Source: Defluviitaleaceae bacterium (GTDB lineage Bacteria > Bacillota > Clostridia > Lachnospirales > UBA5962). From it: a stretch of 12,945 bases of DNA. Below are positions 1 through 7,116 of this stretch, one piece after another. The notes under the pieces were generated by a model that was given only the letters and a program-made list of their open reading frames with translations, was not told the DNA's origin and ran no database searches. Location of the stretch: positions 1 through 12,945 of the forward strand of contig WRFW01000201.1 in the NCBI GenBank assembly GCA_009787435.1, in the 5' to 3' direction. The position numbers and the translations under genes were made by a program. The stretch's first letter is position 1. Each line of letters opens with the position of its first letter.

Positions 1-1056
1 GAGCCAACAAACGATTTAGATATAGAAGCAATTCACTGGCTTGAAGAATTTTTAATAAACCATGAAGGTATAGTTATAGTCGTTTCACACGATAGATACT
101 TCTTAAACAACGTGTGTACGGTAATGGCAGATGTAGACTTCGGAAAAATTAAACTTTACACAGGAAATTATGATTTTTGGTATCAATCAAGCCAATTAGC
201 ACAAGAAATGATGAGAGACCAAAATAAGAAAAAAGAAGATAAGATTAAAGAGCTTCAAACATTTATTCAAAGATTTAGTGCAAATGCTTCTAAAAGCCGC
301 CAGGCTACTTCGCGTAAAAAAATGCTTGATAAAATCACCTTAGATGATATAGCAATATCAAATAGAAAATACCCTTTTGTGCAATTTAATTTGGGGCGTG
401 AAGTGGGCAATGATATTTTAATGGTAGAAGATTTAACAAAAAAAGAAAAAGATGGCACAATCTTATTTAAAAACTTACGCTTCACAGTAAACAAAGGCGA
501 TAAAATTGCATTCACAGGAAATGAACTAGCTATAACATCGCTATTTAAAATATTAATGGGCGAAGACACAGCAGACGAGGGCATGGCAAAAATAGGCACA
601 ACTATTACACCTGCATACTTCCCAAAAGATAATTCAGAATTTTTTGAAAATGGGAATTTAACCTTAGTAGACTGGCTAAGACAATATAGTTCAGATGATT
701 CTGAAAACTATATACGCGGCTTTCTAGGGAAAATGCTCTTTTCTGGAGACGAAGCTTTAAAAAAATCTAATGTGCTTTCTGGTGGCGAAAAAGTACGCTG
801 TATGCTGTCAAGAATGATGCTGCAAGAAGCAAACCTTTTAATATTTGACCACCCAACGAGCCATTTAGATCTAGAAAGTATAACAGCCCTTAACAACGGC
901 TTAATAGCTTATAAAAGCTGTATACTATTCGCTTCTTACGACCATGAATTTGTAAACACAACCGCTAATAGAATAATAGAACTCGCAGAAGATGGCAGCT
1001 TTATAGATAAATCTATGACTTATAATGAATTTTTAGAATGGAAGAAAACATTATAA
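1..1056 (+). CDS. ABC-F family ATP-binding protein, 3' part (5' end outside window)
   Basis: This is the C-terminal 351 residues of a soluble ABC-F protein. The family has two nucleotide-binding domains (NBDs), no membrane part, and acts on the ribosome. The reading frame is open from base 1 and begins inside the Walker B/D-loop of NBD1 (EPTNDLD), followed by its H-loop (SHDRYFL). A charged linker rich in K, R and Q comes next, then NBD2. NBD2 keeps the signature motif (LSGGEKVRCMLSRMML), but its Walker A reads GNELAITSLF where GxxGxGKST is usual. Its Walker B ends FDHPTSHLD, with His in place of the catalytic Glu, and its H-loop reads SYDHEFV. NBD2 may therefore bind nucleotide poorly and probably does not hydrolyse it. 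I recall similar degenerate second sites in the YkpA/YbiT-like branch but cannot confirm the subfamily. Stop TAA at 1054-1056; trxB follows 41 nt later on the same strand with no terminator between them. Confidence 0.93.
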   Translation, partial: EPTNDLDIEAIHWLEEFLINHEGIVIVVSHDRYFLNNVCTVMADVDFGKIKLYTGNYDFWYQSSQLAQEMMRDQNKKKEDKIKELQTFIQRFSANASKSRQATSRKKMLDKITLDDIAISNRKYPFVQFNLGREVGNDILMVEDLTKKEKDGTILFKNLRFTVNKGDKIAFTGNELAITSLFKILMGEDTADEGMAKIGTTITPAYFPKDNSEFFENGNLTLVDWLRQYSSDDSENYIRGFLGKMLFSGDEALKKSNVLSGGEKVRCMLSRMMLQEANLLIFDHPTSHLDLESITALNNGLIAYKSCILFASYDHEFVNTTANRIIELAEDGSFIDKSMTYNEFLEWKKTL

Positions 1057-1097
1057 TTTCTCCTAATCCAAGTTTCAAGAAAGGACGATAACAAAAT

Positions 1098-2012
1098 ATG
1101 TATGATACGATAATAATAGGTGCAGGCCCTGCAGGGGTAACTGCCGCAATATATGCAGATAGAGCAGGGCTTAAAACGCTAGTGCTTGAAAAAATGTTCG
1201 TTGGCGGGCAAATGGTAAACACTTATGAAGTTGAAAACTACCCAGGCTTTAAAATGATTTCCGGACCAGACCTTTCAAACACTTTTAAAGAACATATGCT
1301 AAACTTTGAAAATATAGAGCTTAAAACAGAAACCGTTCAAGATTTGCAATTAGAGGGCGAACTTAAAAAAGTAATAACTAAAAAAAATACTTATGAAACA
1401 AAAACGATAATATTTGCAACTGGTGCCGCCCCTAAAAAGCTTGGCATAAAAGGTGAAGAAGAATTTTCAGGAATGGGTGTTTCTTATTGTGCCACTTGCG
1501 ACGGTGCAATGTTTCGTGGAAAAGAAGTTATGATAGTAGGCGGCGGCTACACAGCCGTTGAAGACGCTATATTTTTAAGCAGGCTATGCAGTAAAGTACA
1601 CTTAGTGCATAGAAGAGACGAGTTCAGAGCAGGAAAAAAAATAGTAGACAATTTAAAAAAGATAGAAAATATAGAAATACACTATGATAGCGTTGCCGAA
1701 GAAATACACGGCGAAGAAAGAAAAGTAAATGCGGTTTCTATAAAAAACTTAAAGACCGAAGAACTTAAAAAAGTAGACACAAGCTGTATTTTTATAGCTA
1801 TTGGGCAGCTGCCTAGCAATGCCCTTGCAGAGGGCAAAATAGAAATGACCGAAGATAAATATATTAAAACAGATGCACATATGCAAACAAACATAGCAGG
1901 TGTATTTGCCGCAGGCGACGGGCGTGATAATGTAATGAAACAAATTATAACAGCCGCTGCAGAGGGGGCAATAGCTGGGCAAGCCGCTTCAAGTTATATT
2001 GCTAATATGTAG
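1098..2012 (+). CDS. trxB: Thioredoxin reductase (NADPH, FAD-dependent)
   Basis: This cytosolic flavoenzyme passes electrons from NADPH through FAD and a redox disulfide to thioredoxin. The 304-aa length is usual for the low-molecular-weight bacterial type. The FAD-binding motif GAGPAG is at residues 8-13, the redox-active CATC at 131-134 and the second Rossmann loop GGGYTA at 148-153. The NADPH phosphate-binding HRRDEFR is at 171-177, and the C-terminal FAD motif AAGDGRD at 271-277. The Tyr after GGG is a position where Asp or Asn is more usual. The HRR motif argues for NADPH rather than ferredoxin as donor. The ATG at 1098 has AAAGGA about 12 nt upstream. The gene may share a transcript with the ABC-F gene and ends in the inverted repeat at 2015-2105. 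Confidence 0.96.
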   Translation: MYDTIIIGAGPAGVTAAIYADRAGLKTLVLEKMFVGGQMVNTYEVENYPGFKMISGPDLSNTFKEHMLNFENIELKTETVQDLQLEGELKKVITKKNTYETKTIIFATGAAPKKLGIKGEEEFSGMGVSYCATCDGAMFRGKEVMIVGGGYTAVEDAIFLSRLCSKVHLVHRRDEFRAGKKIVDNLKKIENIEIHYDSVAEEIHGEERKVNAVSIKNLKTEELKKVDTSCIFIAIGQLPSNALAEGKIEMTEDKYIKTDAHMQTNIAGVFAAGDGRDNVMKQIITAAAEGAIAGQAASSYIANM

Positions 2013-2014
2013 CA

Positions 2015-2105
2015 TGAAAAAATTAAAAATTTATTATAGCCATTCAAAATTAAAAAGCTTTACAAAGGAATTTGCAAGCTATAATAAATTTTTAAGATTT
2101 TTTCA
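2015..2105. terminator. Long inverted repeat between convergent genes, probable bidirectional terminator
   Basis: A perfect 16-bp inverted repeat (2025-2040 and 2078-2093) extends through a 2-nt bulge to about 26 paired positions (2015-2040 with 2078-2105). The loop is 37 nt. T-runs follow the stem on both strands. It lies just after the trxB stop and overlaps the last codons and stop of the convergent recombinase gene. A two-way terminator is the simplest reading. The stem is AT-rich, and an end of an inserted element is an alternative. Confidence 0.55.
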
Positions 2106-3528
2106 AATTAACAAAAACTTTCTTACCCTCGCCTATCTCAACGCTCTCTATAAACTCGCTCAAAATTAACTTTTCATAAATGTTCACATTTAGAAAATCC
2201 GATATGAGAGCCTGTGCTTTTTCCTCTATATTAGTAGTTTCCAAAGCCGCAATTTCAAATTTAAGACTACTTTCTTCTTCCTTTTTGCCGTTATAAAAAA
2301 TTTTAAAATCTCCCTCTTCAATTAAGCCATTTAGCTTATCATTGTAAATATCTTTTATTTGAGATTGCAACTTTTTTAACTTCTCTTTCAGCTTTTCACT
2401 ATCCATACGGACTATTGCAAATGGCAAAAGTTCTTCTTCTGTAATATTTTCTTTAAAAAAATTAACGACCGCATTCTTTGCAGCTTCTAAAACAAAATCA
2501 GCTCTTATAGAATGCGGTGTACATAGCCCTAGTTTTGTATATTTAGCATAAGTTCTACAGCGCAAATAATAAATATTTTTTTTTGGAACTAAACCCATAG
2601 CTTTTTTGCAATCCACACAAAAGACTATTCCTTTTAAAGGATACTCAAGTGTTCTAGTTTTTATAGTTTGGCGTTTTTTTAAAAACTCACCTACTCTTTC
2701 AAAAGTCTCTTTATCAATAATTGGCTCATGCGTGTTTTCAACTATAATCCAATCTTCTTTTTTTAATTTTACAACTTTTTTAGATTTATAGCTAGGCTTT
2801 TTCACTCTGCCTTGCACCATATTTCCTATATACACTTCATTTTGAAGTATGCTAGAAACTGTTTCTGCATACCAGTGAGAAGAAAGCCCGGGTGTTTTAA
2901 TGCTTTCTTTTGTTAGTGAAAAAGCTATTTGCCTAGTGCTTTCACCCGCCAAAGCTCTTTTAAAAATATCTTTAACGATAATACTTTCAACATCATCTAT
3001 TAAAAGCTTATTTTTATTTTGCTCATCTTTTTTATACCCAAAAGGGGCTTTAGGTCCTATAAACTCACCTTTTTTTATTTTATCTCTCTTTACTTGCTTT
3101 ATCTTCCTTGAAACATCTTTGGCGTACCAATCTACCATTAAAGCTTTAAATGGTGTTAAATCGTTTATTTGTTCGTTCACTGTGTCTATACCGTCTAAAA
3201 TTGCTATAAAACGTATACCTTTTTCGGGGAAAAATTTTTCTAGATAGTAACCCGTTTGAATATAATCTCTAAAAAGTCTGCTCAAATCTTTAACAATTAT
3301 CGTATCTATTTTTTTCTTTTCAATATCGTTTATCATTTTTTGAAAAGCAGGTCTATTTGAATTAGTGCCACTATAACCGTCGTCTGCATAAATTTCTACT
3401 ATGTTTATGTTGTTTTCTTTTGCATGTTTCACTAGAAATTTGCGTTGGTTTGTTATACTTTCGGATTCATCTTTTTCGAAATCTTTTTTGTCGTCTTTTG
3501 AGAGCCTTAAATATAAAGCAGCATTCAT
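2092..3528 (-). CDS. Large serine recombinase (site-specific integrase/excisionase)
   Basis: A 478-aa large serine recombinase, of the kind used by clostridial mobile elements, phages and the spoIVCA/skin system. Domains in order: the catalytic resolvase/invertase domain at about 1-140, with the nucleophile Ser10 in LYLRLSKDD, the YADDGYSGTNSNRP segment, and DLSRLFRD at 81-88. The recombinase DNA-binding domain covers about 160-290. A zinc ribbon has cysteines at 304, 307, 324 and 336, and a charged coiled coil spans about 375-432. Length and domains look complete, so the protein may be active. The ATG has no Shine-Dalgarno site, and an in-frame TAA lies two codons upstream, so no longer start exists; a TATAAT box 7 nt upstream suggests a leaderless transcript. 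It is the last gene of a row with the serine hydrolase and Nudix genes. No excisionase, relaxase, phage or transposon partner is present, so any element boundary is unknown. Confidence 0.95.
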   Translation of the reverse strand: MNAALYLRLSKDDKKDFEKDESESITNQRKFLVKHAKENNINIVEIYADDGYSGTNSNRPAFQKMINDIEKKKIDTIIVKDLSRLFRDYIQTGYYLEKFFPEKGIRFIAILDGIDTVNEQINDLTPFKALMVDWYAKDVSRKIKQVKRDKIKKGEFIGPKAPFGYKKDEQNKNKLLIDDVESIIVKDIFKRALAGESTRQIAFSLTKESIKTPGLSSHWYAETVSSILQNEVYIGNMVQGRVKKPSYKSKKVVKLKKEDWIIVENTHEPIIDKETFERVGEFLKKRQTIKTRTLEYPLKGIVFCVDCKKAMGLVPKKNIYYLRCRTYAKYTKLGLCTPHSIRADFVLEAAKNAVVNFFKENITEEELLPFAIVRMDSEKLKEKLKKLQSQIKDIYNDKLNGLIEEGDFKIFYNGKKEEESSLKFEIAALETTNIEEKAQALISDFLNVNIYEKLILSEFIESVEIGEGKKVFVNLKKS

Positions 3529-3534
3529 AAATTA

Positions 3535-3540
3535 ATTATA
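3535..3540 (-). promoter_or_regulatory. Possible -10 box giving a leaderless recombinase mRNA
   Basis: The minus strand reads TATAAT, then six bases (taattt), then the recombinase ATG. A start site 6-9 nt after the box would fall on or next to the start codon, which fits the absence of a ribosome binding site. No good -35 sequence is seen 16-18 bp upstream, so this would be weak on its own. Confidence 0.35.
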
Positions 3541-3580
3541 CTGCCACAATGGCTTGTTATATTACTGCTTCAAAAAAATA

Positions 3581-4567
3581 TTAAAAAATCTCTCGAAGTT
3601 TACTATGAAGCTCCCAAATATCATCGGTATAGTTGCTTATAATAGTAACATTTAATCCCTTTTTAAAATCATAGCTGCTTATAAAACTCGTTCCGCTTTC
3701 ATAACCCTGCATATATGGAACTTTATAAGCGGCTCCTTTTTCATCCTCTGCTTCGCCTAGCCAAAAACCGTAACCATATAGATTCCTGTCCCCATCTTCA
3801 TCTTCTTTAGATATGGCATGCGTTTCAAACATTTCTTTATGATTTTTTATAATAAATTGCCAAAACTTATTTAAATCATCAACCGTTGTAAATCCACTGC
3901 CATCTGCTAAGCCTTTTGCACTCGTATTATAAAATGCGTTTACATACTCTCCTTTTTCTTCATCAAACCAATATCCATTAGCACAATTTGAAGGTAACCT
4001 ATCAAGTTCAAAATAATCTGTGTTTGCCATTTCTAAAGGCTCAAAAAGTTCACTCTTTAAGAAACAATCAAAATCTATGCCGGTTAATTTTTCAATAATA
4101 GCACCTAGAACAATATAGCCAGCATTACTGTAAATAAACTCTTTGCTTTTCAACTCTTTTCCTTGCAAATAGGGGAGCACATCTGAATTTTTACGAATTT
4201 TATAAACATGAAGAGGGAAACTATCCCAAACAGAATTTGTGTCTAATTTTTCATCAAGATAATCTGGAATGCCTGAAGTGTGTGTTAGTAATTCTTTCAC
4301 TGTTATATCTTCATAACCAATTTGAAGTATCTCACCAAGTTTGGTTTCAAAACTAAGCTTACCTTGCTCTATTAACTTTATAATGCCAAATGCAACAAAG
4401 CTTTTAGTGCCAGAAGCAATAGCAAATTTTGTATCAACTAAATTTGGGCGTTTATTAGAAAGCTCTGCATAGCCATAAGCTTCTTGCCAAATTAGTTCGT
4501 TATTTTTAACTATTTGCAAAACTCCTTTAAACTCTTTAGGTATTGCATTTTTAATTTTTTCTAACAT
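3581..4567 (-). CDS. Serine hydrolase, beta-lactamase class C / penicillin-binding-protein-like
   Basis: A 328-aa protein of the beta-lactamase/transpeptidase-like family (class C beta-lactamases, D-aminopeptidases, esterases). The catalytic SxxK is SGTK at residues 52-55, and the second motif YSN is at 146-148. The usual third motif (K/H-T/S-G) appears to be ESG at 290-292, inside GYESGTSF, which makes a true beta-lactamase unlikely. The segment ELLTHTSGIPDY (about 92-103) is typical of the family. There is no signal peptide or membrane segment, so the protein is predicted cytosolic; an esterase or peptidase acting on a small substrate is possible, but the substrate cannot be read from sequence. 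The ATG has AAAGGAG 7 nt upstream. The gene sits between the Nudix gene (64 nt) and the recombinase (52 nt) on the same strand, likely one transcript. Confidence 0.88.
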   Translation of the reverse strand: MLEKIKNAIPKEFKGVLQIVKNNELIWQEAYGYAELSNKRPNLVDTKFAIASGTKSFVAFGIIKLIEQGKLSFETKLGEILQIGYEDITVKELLTHTSGIPDYLDEKLDTNSVWDSFPLHVYKIRKNSDVLPYLQGKELKSKEFIYSNAGYIVLGAIIEKLTGIDFDCFLKSELFEPLEMANTDYFELDRLPSNCANGYWFDEEKGEYVNAFYNTSAKGLADGSGFTTVDDLNKFWQFIIKNHKEMFETHAISKEDEDGDRNLYGYGFWLGEAEDEKGAAYKVPYMQGYESGTSFISSYDFKKGLNVTIISNYTDDIWELHSKLREIF

Positions 4568-4631
4568 AAATTTCTCCTTTGAAAGATTATATTTTTAAAA
4601 AACTTGCAAGTGTTAGCCTAAAAATAGACAA

Positions 4632-5060
4632 CTACCAATTTTCACTACTTTTAAAAAACGATTTAATATTATTTGCAATATTACTGAAAGTATCTATTTT
4701 AGAAATAGCTTTTTCTGAAACCCATTTAAACCCATAGGCTTCTTTTTCTTCAAGCTTCACTTCGCCGCCTGTATACTTGCAAATATATAAATAATCTATG
4801 TATCTAACTTTATCTCTTTCCCAACAAGTAACAGCAAAGGGCCTCGGTGCACTATATTCATCTAAACAGTGTTTATCTTCTATAAGCTTAACTTTTAAGC
4901 CTGTTTCTTCAAAAATTTCACGCAAACAAGCTTCATGTGGAAATTCATTAGCTTCAACTTTGCCACCAGGCGGAACCCAATTGCCAAACTTTTTATGGTT
5001 TATAAATAAAATCTCTTTTTCATCGTTAAAAATTAAGCCTGTTGCAGTCGTTATTATCAT
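4632..5060 (-). CDS. Nudix hydrolase, MutT-like
   Basis: A 142-aa Nudix pyrophosphohydrolase, which cleaves a nucleoside diphosphate linked to another group. The Nudix box is complete at residues 34-56: Gly34, Glu40, Arg48-Glu49-Ile50, Glu52-Glu53, Gly55-Leu56. The preceding segment FGNWVPPGGKVE is typical. The substrate is not predictable; a house-cleaning (d)NTP or nucleotide-sugar pyrophosphatase would fit. The ATG is preceded by a modest GAGG site. It is the first gene after the leftward consensus promoter at 5132-5104, so it likely leads the operon with the serine hydrolase and recombinase. Confidence 0.92.
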   Translation of the reverse strand: MIITTATGLIFNDEKEILFINHKKFGNWVPPGGKVEANEFPHEACLREIFEETGLKVKLIEDKHCLDEYSAPRPFAVTCWERDKVRYIDYLYICKYTGGEVKLEEKEAYGFKWVSEKAISKIDTFSNIANNIKSFFKSSENW

Positions 5061-5103
5061 AAAAACTAAAACCTCAATATTTATATTTTAGCATAACACT
5101 ATA

Positions 5104-5132
5104 ATTATACAGCTTTTTTTAATGTTTGTCAA
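5104..5132 (-). promoter_or_regulatory. Perfect consensus sigma-A promoter for the Nudix operon
   Basis: On the minus strand, TTGACA (5132-5127), a 17-nt spacer and TATAAT (5109-5104) match the housekeeping consensus exactly. The predicted start is near 5097, giving a leader of about 37 nt before the Nudix ATG. Its -35 box lies inside an inverted repeat shared with the divergent thi promoter. Confidence 0.82.
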
Positions 5133-5156
5133 AAAAAGATTGATAATTTTAATATA

Positions 5157-5306
5157 CCCGCCGAAGTTGGTTTTTTAAAATAACAAAGCTTAGTCATTTT
5201 TTAAAAAGGCTTGCCACCGCCTGTCGGCGGAGTTCAAACGCGGAGATAGTTTATCTTTTTAAAAACTATTCAGCCGCGATTAAAGTCCATCGAAGCTGGG
5301 CACCGC
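5157..5306. other. GC-richer hairpin island between divergent promoters, function unknown
   Basis: Between the two back-to-back promoters lies about 150 nt with no open frame and clearly more G and C than its surroundings. It holds CCGCC-tgtc-GGCGG (5217-5230), a two-part stem CGCGG/CCGCG (5239-5243 with 5274-5278) enclosing ATAGTTT/AAACTAT (5246-5252 with 5263-5269), and two related 13-mers, CCGCCGAAGTTGG (5158-5170) and CCATCGAAGCTGG (5287-5299). This suggests a structured RNA, a small mobile repeat or a protein-binding region. Neither outward promoter would transcribe it, and I see no convincing inward promoter. It does not match TPP or T-box consensus sequences. Confidence 0.4.
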
Positions 5307-5325
5307 ATGTAGTTGAAAAATATTA

Positions 5326-5354
5326 TTGACAAACAGCAAATAAAGGTATATAAT
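5326..5354 (+). promoter_or_regulatory. Perfect consensus sigma-A promoter for the thi operon
   Basis: TTGACA (5326-5331), a 17-nt spacer and TATAAT (5349-5354) match consensus exactly. The predicted start is near 5361, giving a leader of about 108 nt before thiD. TTGACAAACA (5326-5335) is the exact reverse complement of TGTTTGTCAA at 5123-5132, which holds the -35 box of the leftward promoter. Confidence 0.85.
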
Positions 5355-5385
5355 AAACTCAAAAACTACTTGCATTGTATACGAA

Positions 5386-5433
5386 ATTGAATAGCTCTAA
5401 AAAAACCTAAGTAAGTTTTTAAAGCTACTCAAT
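5386..5433 (+). promoter_or_regulatory. Stem-loop in the thiD leader
   Basis: ATTGAATAGCT (5386-5396) pairs with AGCTACTCAAT (5423-5433) with one mismatch. Inside it AAAAAC (5401-5406) pairs with GTTTTT (5415-5420) around an 8-nt loop. The stem occupies the middle of the untranslated leader. It has no U-run behind it, so it is not a classical terminator. None of the conserved THI-box blocks is present. It could stabilise the mRNA or bind a regulator. Confidence 0.4.
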
Positions 5434-5468
5434 CATAATAATATAATACAAAGGAAGGTGTATGTTTA

Positions 5469-6257
5469 ATGATACCTATTTTAACTATTGCTGGCTCTGA
5501 TTGCAGCGGCGGGGCAGGAATTCAAGCAGATTTAAAAACATTTTCTGCCCATGGCACTTTCGGTATGAGCGTTATAACTTCTGTAGTTGCGGAAAATACT
5601 TTTCGTGTATCCGCTATTGAAGATATAAGCGAAAAAACGATAGAAGCCCAAATAAATGATATTTTTGAAGATATAAAACCAAATGCAACAAAAATTGGAA
5701 TGCTTTCTAAAATAGAGACTATGATATGCATTGCAAAAAAAATAAAAGAGCATAACCCTAGAAATATAGTTATAGACCCTGTTATGTATGCTAAAAATGG
5801 TGCTGCATTAATGGCACCAGAAGCAATAAACACGCTAATAAAAGAAATCTTGCCTTTGGCAGACGTTTTAACTCCAAACTTACCAGAAGCTGAAAAAATA
5901 ATAGGAATGAAAGTTGAAACTATAGAAGAAATGAAAAATGCAGCTATTGAAATAAGAAAACTAGGTGCTAAAGCTGTAGTTGTGAAAGGCGGGCACTTAA
6001 AAGGAGACGCTATAGATATCCTTTTTGACGGTGAAAATTTCTATGAATATACTTCAAAAAGAGTAGAAAGCAAACATACGCATGGCACAGGCTGTACATA
6101 TTCTTCTGCAATTGCAGCAAATTTAGCAAAAGGGCTTAAAATTTCAGAAGCAGTTAAAGAAGCAAAAGACTACATTCAAGGCGCTATAGAAAATGCCCCT
6201 AAGCTAGGCAAAGGAAACGGACCTATAGACCATTTTTGGAAGTTTAAATATACGTAA
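5469..6257 (+). CDS. thiD: Hydroxymethylpyrimidine (phosphate) kinase
   Basis: ThiD is a cytosolic ribokinase-fold enzyme that phosphorylates 4-amino-5-hydroxymethyl-2-methylpyrimidine (HMP) twice, giving HMP-PP for thiamine synthesis. The 262-aa length is typical. The N-terminal substrate motif GSDCSGGAGIQAD is at residues 9-21, VVAENTFRV at about 39-47, and the anion-hole/catalytic loop HGTGC at 205-209. The ATG at 5469 is 10 nt after AAGGAAGG. A closer ATG at 5462 is out of frame and would give only 12 codons. It is the first gene of thiDMEW. No thiC lies in this window, so the pyrimidine may come from salvage or from elsewhere in the genome. Confidence 0.95.
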   Translation: MIPILTIAGSDCSGGAGIQADLKTFSAHGTFGMSVITSVVAENTFRVSAIEDISEKTIEAQINDIFEDIKPNATKIGMLSKIETMICIAKKIKEHNPRNIVIDPVMYAKNGAALMAPEAINTLIKEILPLADVLTPNLPEAEKIIGMKVETIEEMKNAAIEIRKLGAKAVVVKGGHLKGDAIDILFDGENFYEYTSKRVESKHTHGTGCTYSSAIAANLAKGLKISEAVKEAKDYIQGAIENAPKLGKGNGPIDHFWKFKYT

Positions 6258-6327
6258 AAACTATCTCAACAAGAAAGTATATAGAGAATAATCTCTAACT
6301 TATAAAAAGAAAGGCGATCAAAAATAT

Positions 6328-7116
6328 ATGTTAGATATAATAACAAAATTGCGAACAGAAAAACCGCTAATCCATCATATAACAAATTTTGTAACTATTA
6401 ACGACCAAGCAAATATAACATTAGGAATAGGGGCTTCCCCTATTATGGCAAACAATATAAAAGAAGCAGCCGAAATAGCAAAAATTTCAAAAGCACTCGT
6501 ATTAAATATTGGCACATTAAACGATATAGATTCAATGATTTCAGCAGGCATTAGTGCAAATGAAAAAGGAATTCCAATAATTTTAGACCCAGTTGGTGCG
6601 GGGGTTTCCCCATATAGAAATGAATGTTTAGAAAAAATAATTTCTAATTTAAAATTAGCAGTTATAAGAGGCAATATTTCTGAGATAAAATTTATAGCAG
6701 GAATGAGCAAAGGAGCAACCGGGGTAGATGCTTCAAATGAAGATTTAAAAAATATAAATGAAGCGGCTGATATAGCGAAAAATTTAAGCGAAAAACTAGG
6801 CTCTACTATAGTAATAACAGGGGAAATAGATATAGTTTCAAATGGAGAAAAAACAGCAAAAATTAAAAATGGGCACCCTAGAATGGCAAATATAACAGGC
6901 ACAGGCTGTATGGCAACTTCTGTTATAGCGTCTTTTTGCAGTATAGAAAAAGATTATTTTGAAGCAAGCTTAACCGCTATGCTATGCATGGGCATATGCG
7001 GTGAACTAGCAGCAGAAACGAGTGTTGGCAATGGAAGCTTTAAAGTAAAATTTCAAGACGCTATAAGCAATATAAATTATGAACTTTTGCAAAAAAGGAG
7101 CTCGTATGAATTATAG
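6328..7116 (+). CDS. thiM: Hydroxyethylthiazole kinase
   Basis: ThiM phosphorylates the thiazole alcohol (hydroxyethylthiazole, HET) to HET-P, the salvage route to the thiazole half of thiamine. The 262-aa protein shows HHITNFVTINDQAN at 16-29, ILDPVGAG at 85-92, RGNISEI at 114-120 and the nucleotide/catalytic GTGC at 191-194. The ATG has AGAAAGG about 12 nt upstream. The gene begins 70 nt after thiD, with no terminator between, and overlaps thiE by 11 nt, which suggests translational coupling. The partner transporter gene thiW lies in the same operon. Confidence 0.95.
   Translation: MLDIITKLRTEKPLIHHITNFVTINDQANITLGIGASPIMANNIKEAAEIAKISKALVLNIGTLNDIDSMISAGISANEKGIPIILDPVGAGVSPYRNECLEKIISNLKLAVIRGNISEIKFIAGMSKGATGVDASNEDLKNINEAADIAKNLSEKLGSTIVITGEIDIVSNGEKTAKIKNGHPRMANITGTGCMATSVIASFCSIEKDYFEASLTAMLCMGICGELAAETSVGNGSFKVKFQDAISNINYELLQKRSSYEL

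Noticed and set aside
5133..5468. TPP riboswitch or T-box leader before the thi operon
   Set aside because: The conserved THI-box blocks are absent. The CTGGGCACCGC stretch at 5296-5306 only loosely resembles a T-box core, has an extra base, lies upstream of the promoter and has no terminator after it.
5462..5500. Alternative ATG 7 nt before the thiD start
   Set aside because: It is out of frame with thiD, encodes only 12 residues, and is too close to the ribosome binding site.
6375..6902. 175-codon minus-strand open frame
   Set aside because: It lies wholly within thiM, whose family motifs are unmistakable; it is an antisense shadow.
7079..7105. Upstream in-frame ATG for thiE
   Set aside because: It has no ribosome binding site and would add nine residues not typical of ThiE; the ATG at 7106 has a strong one.
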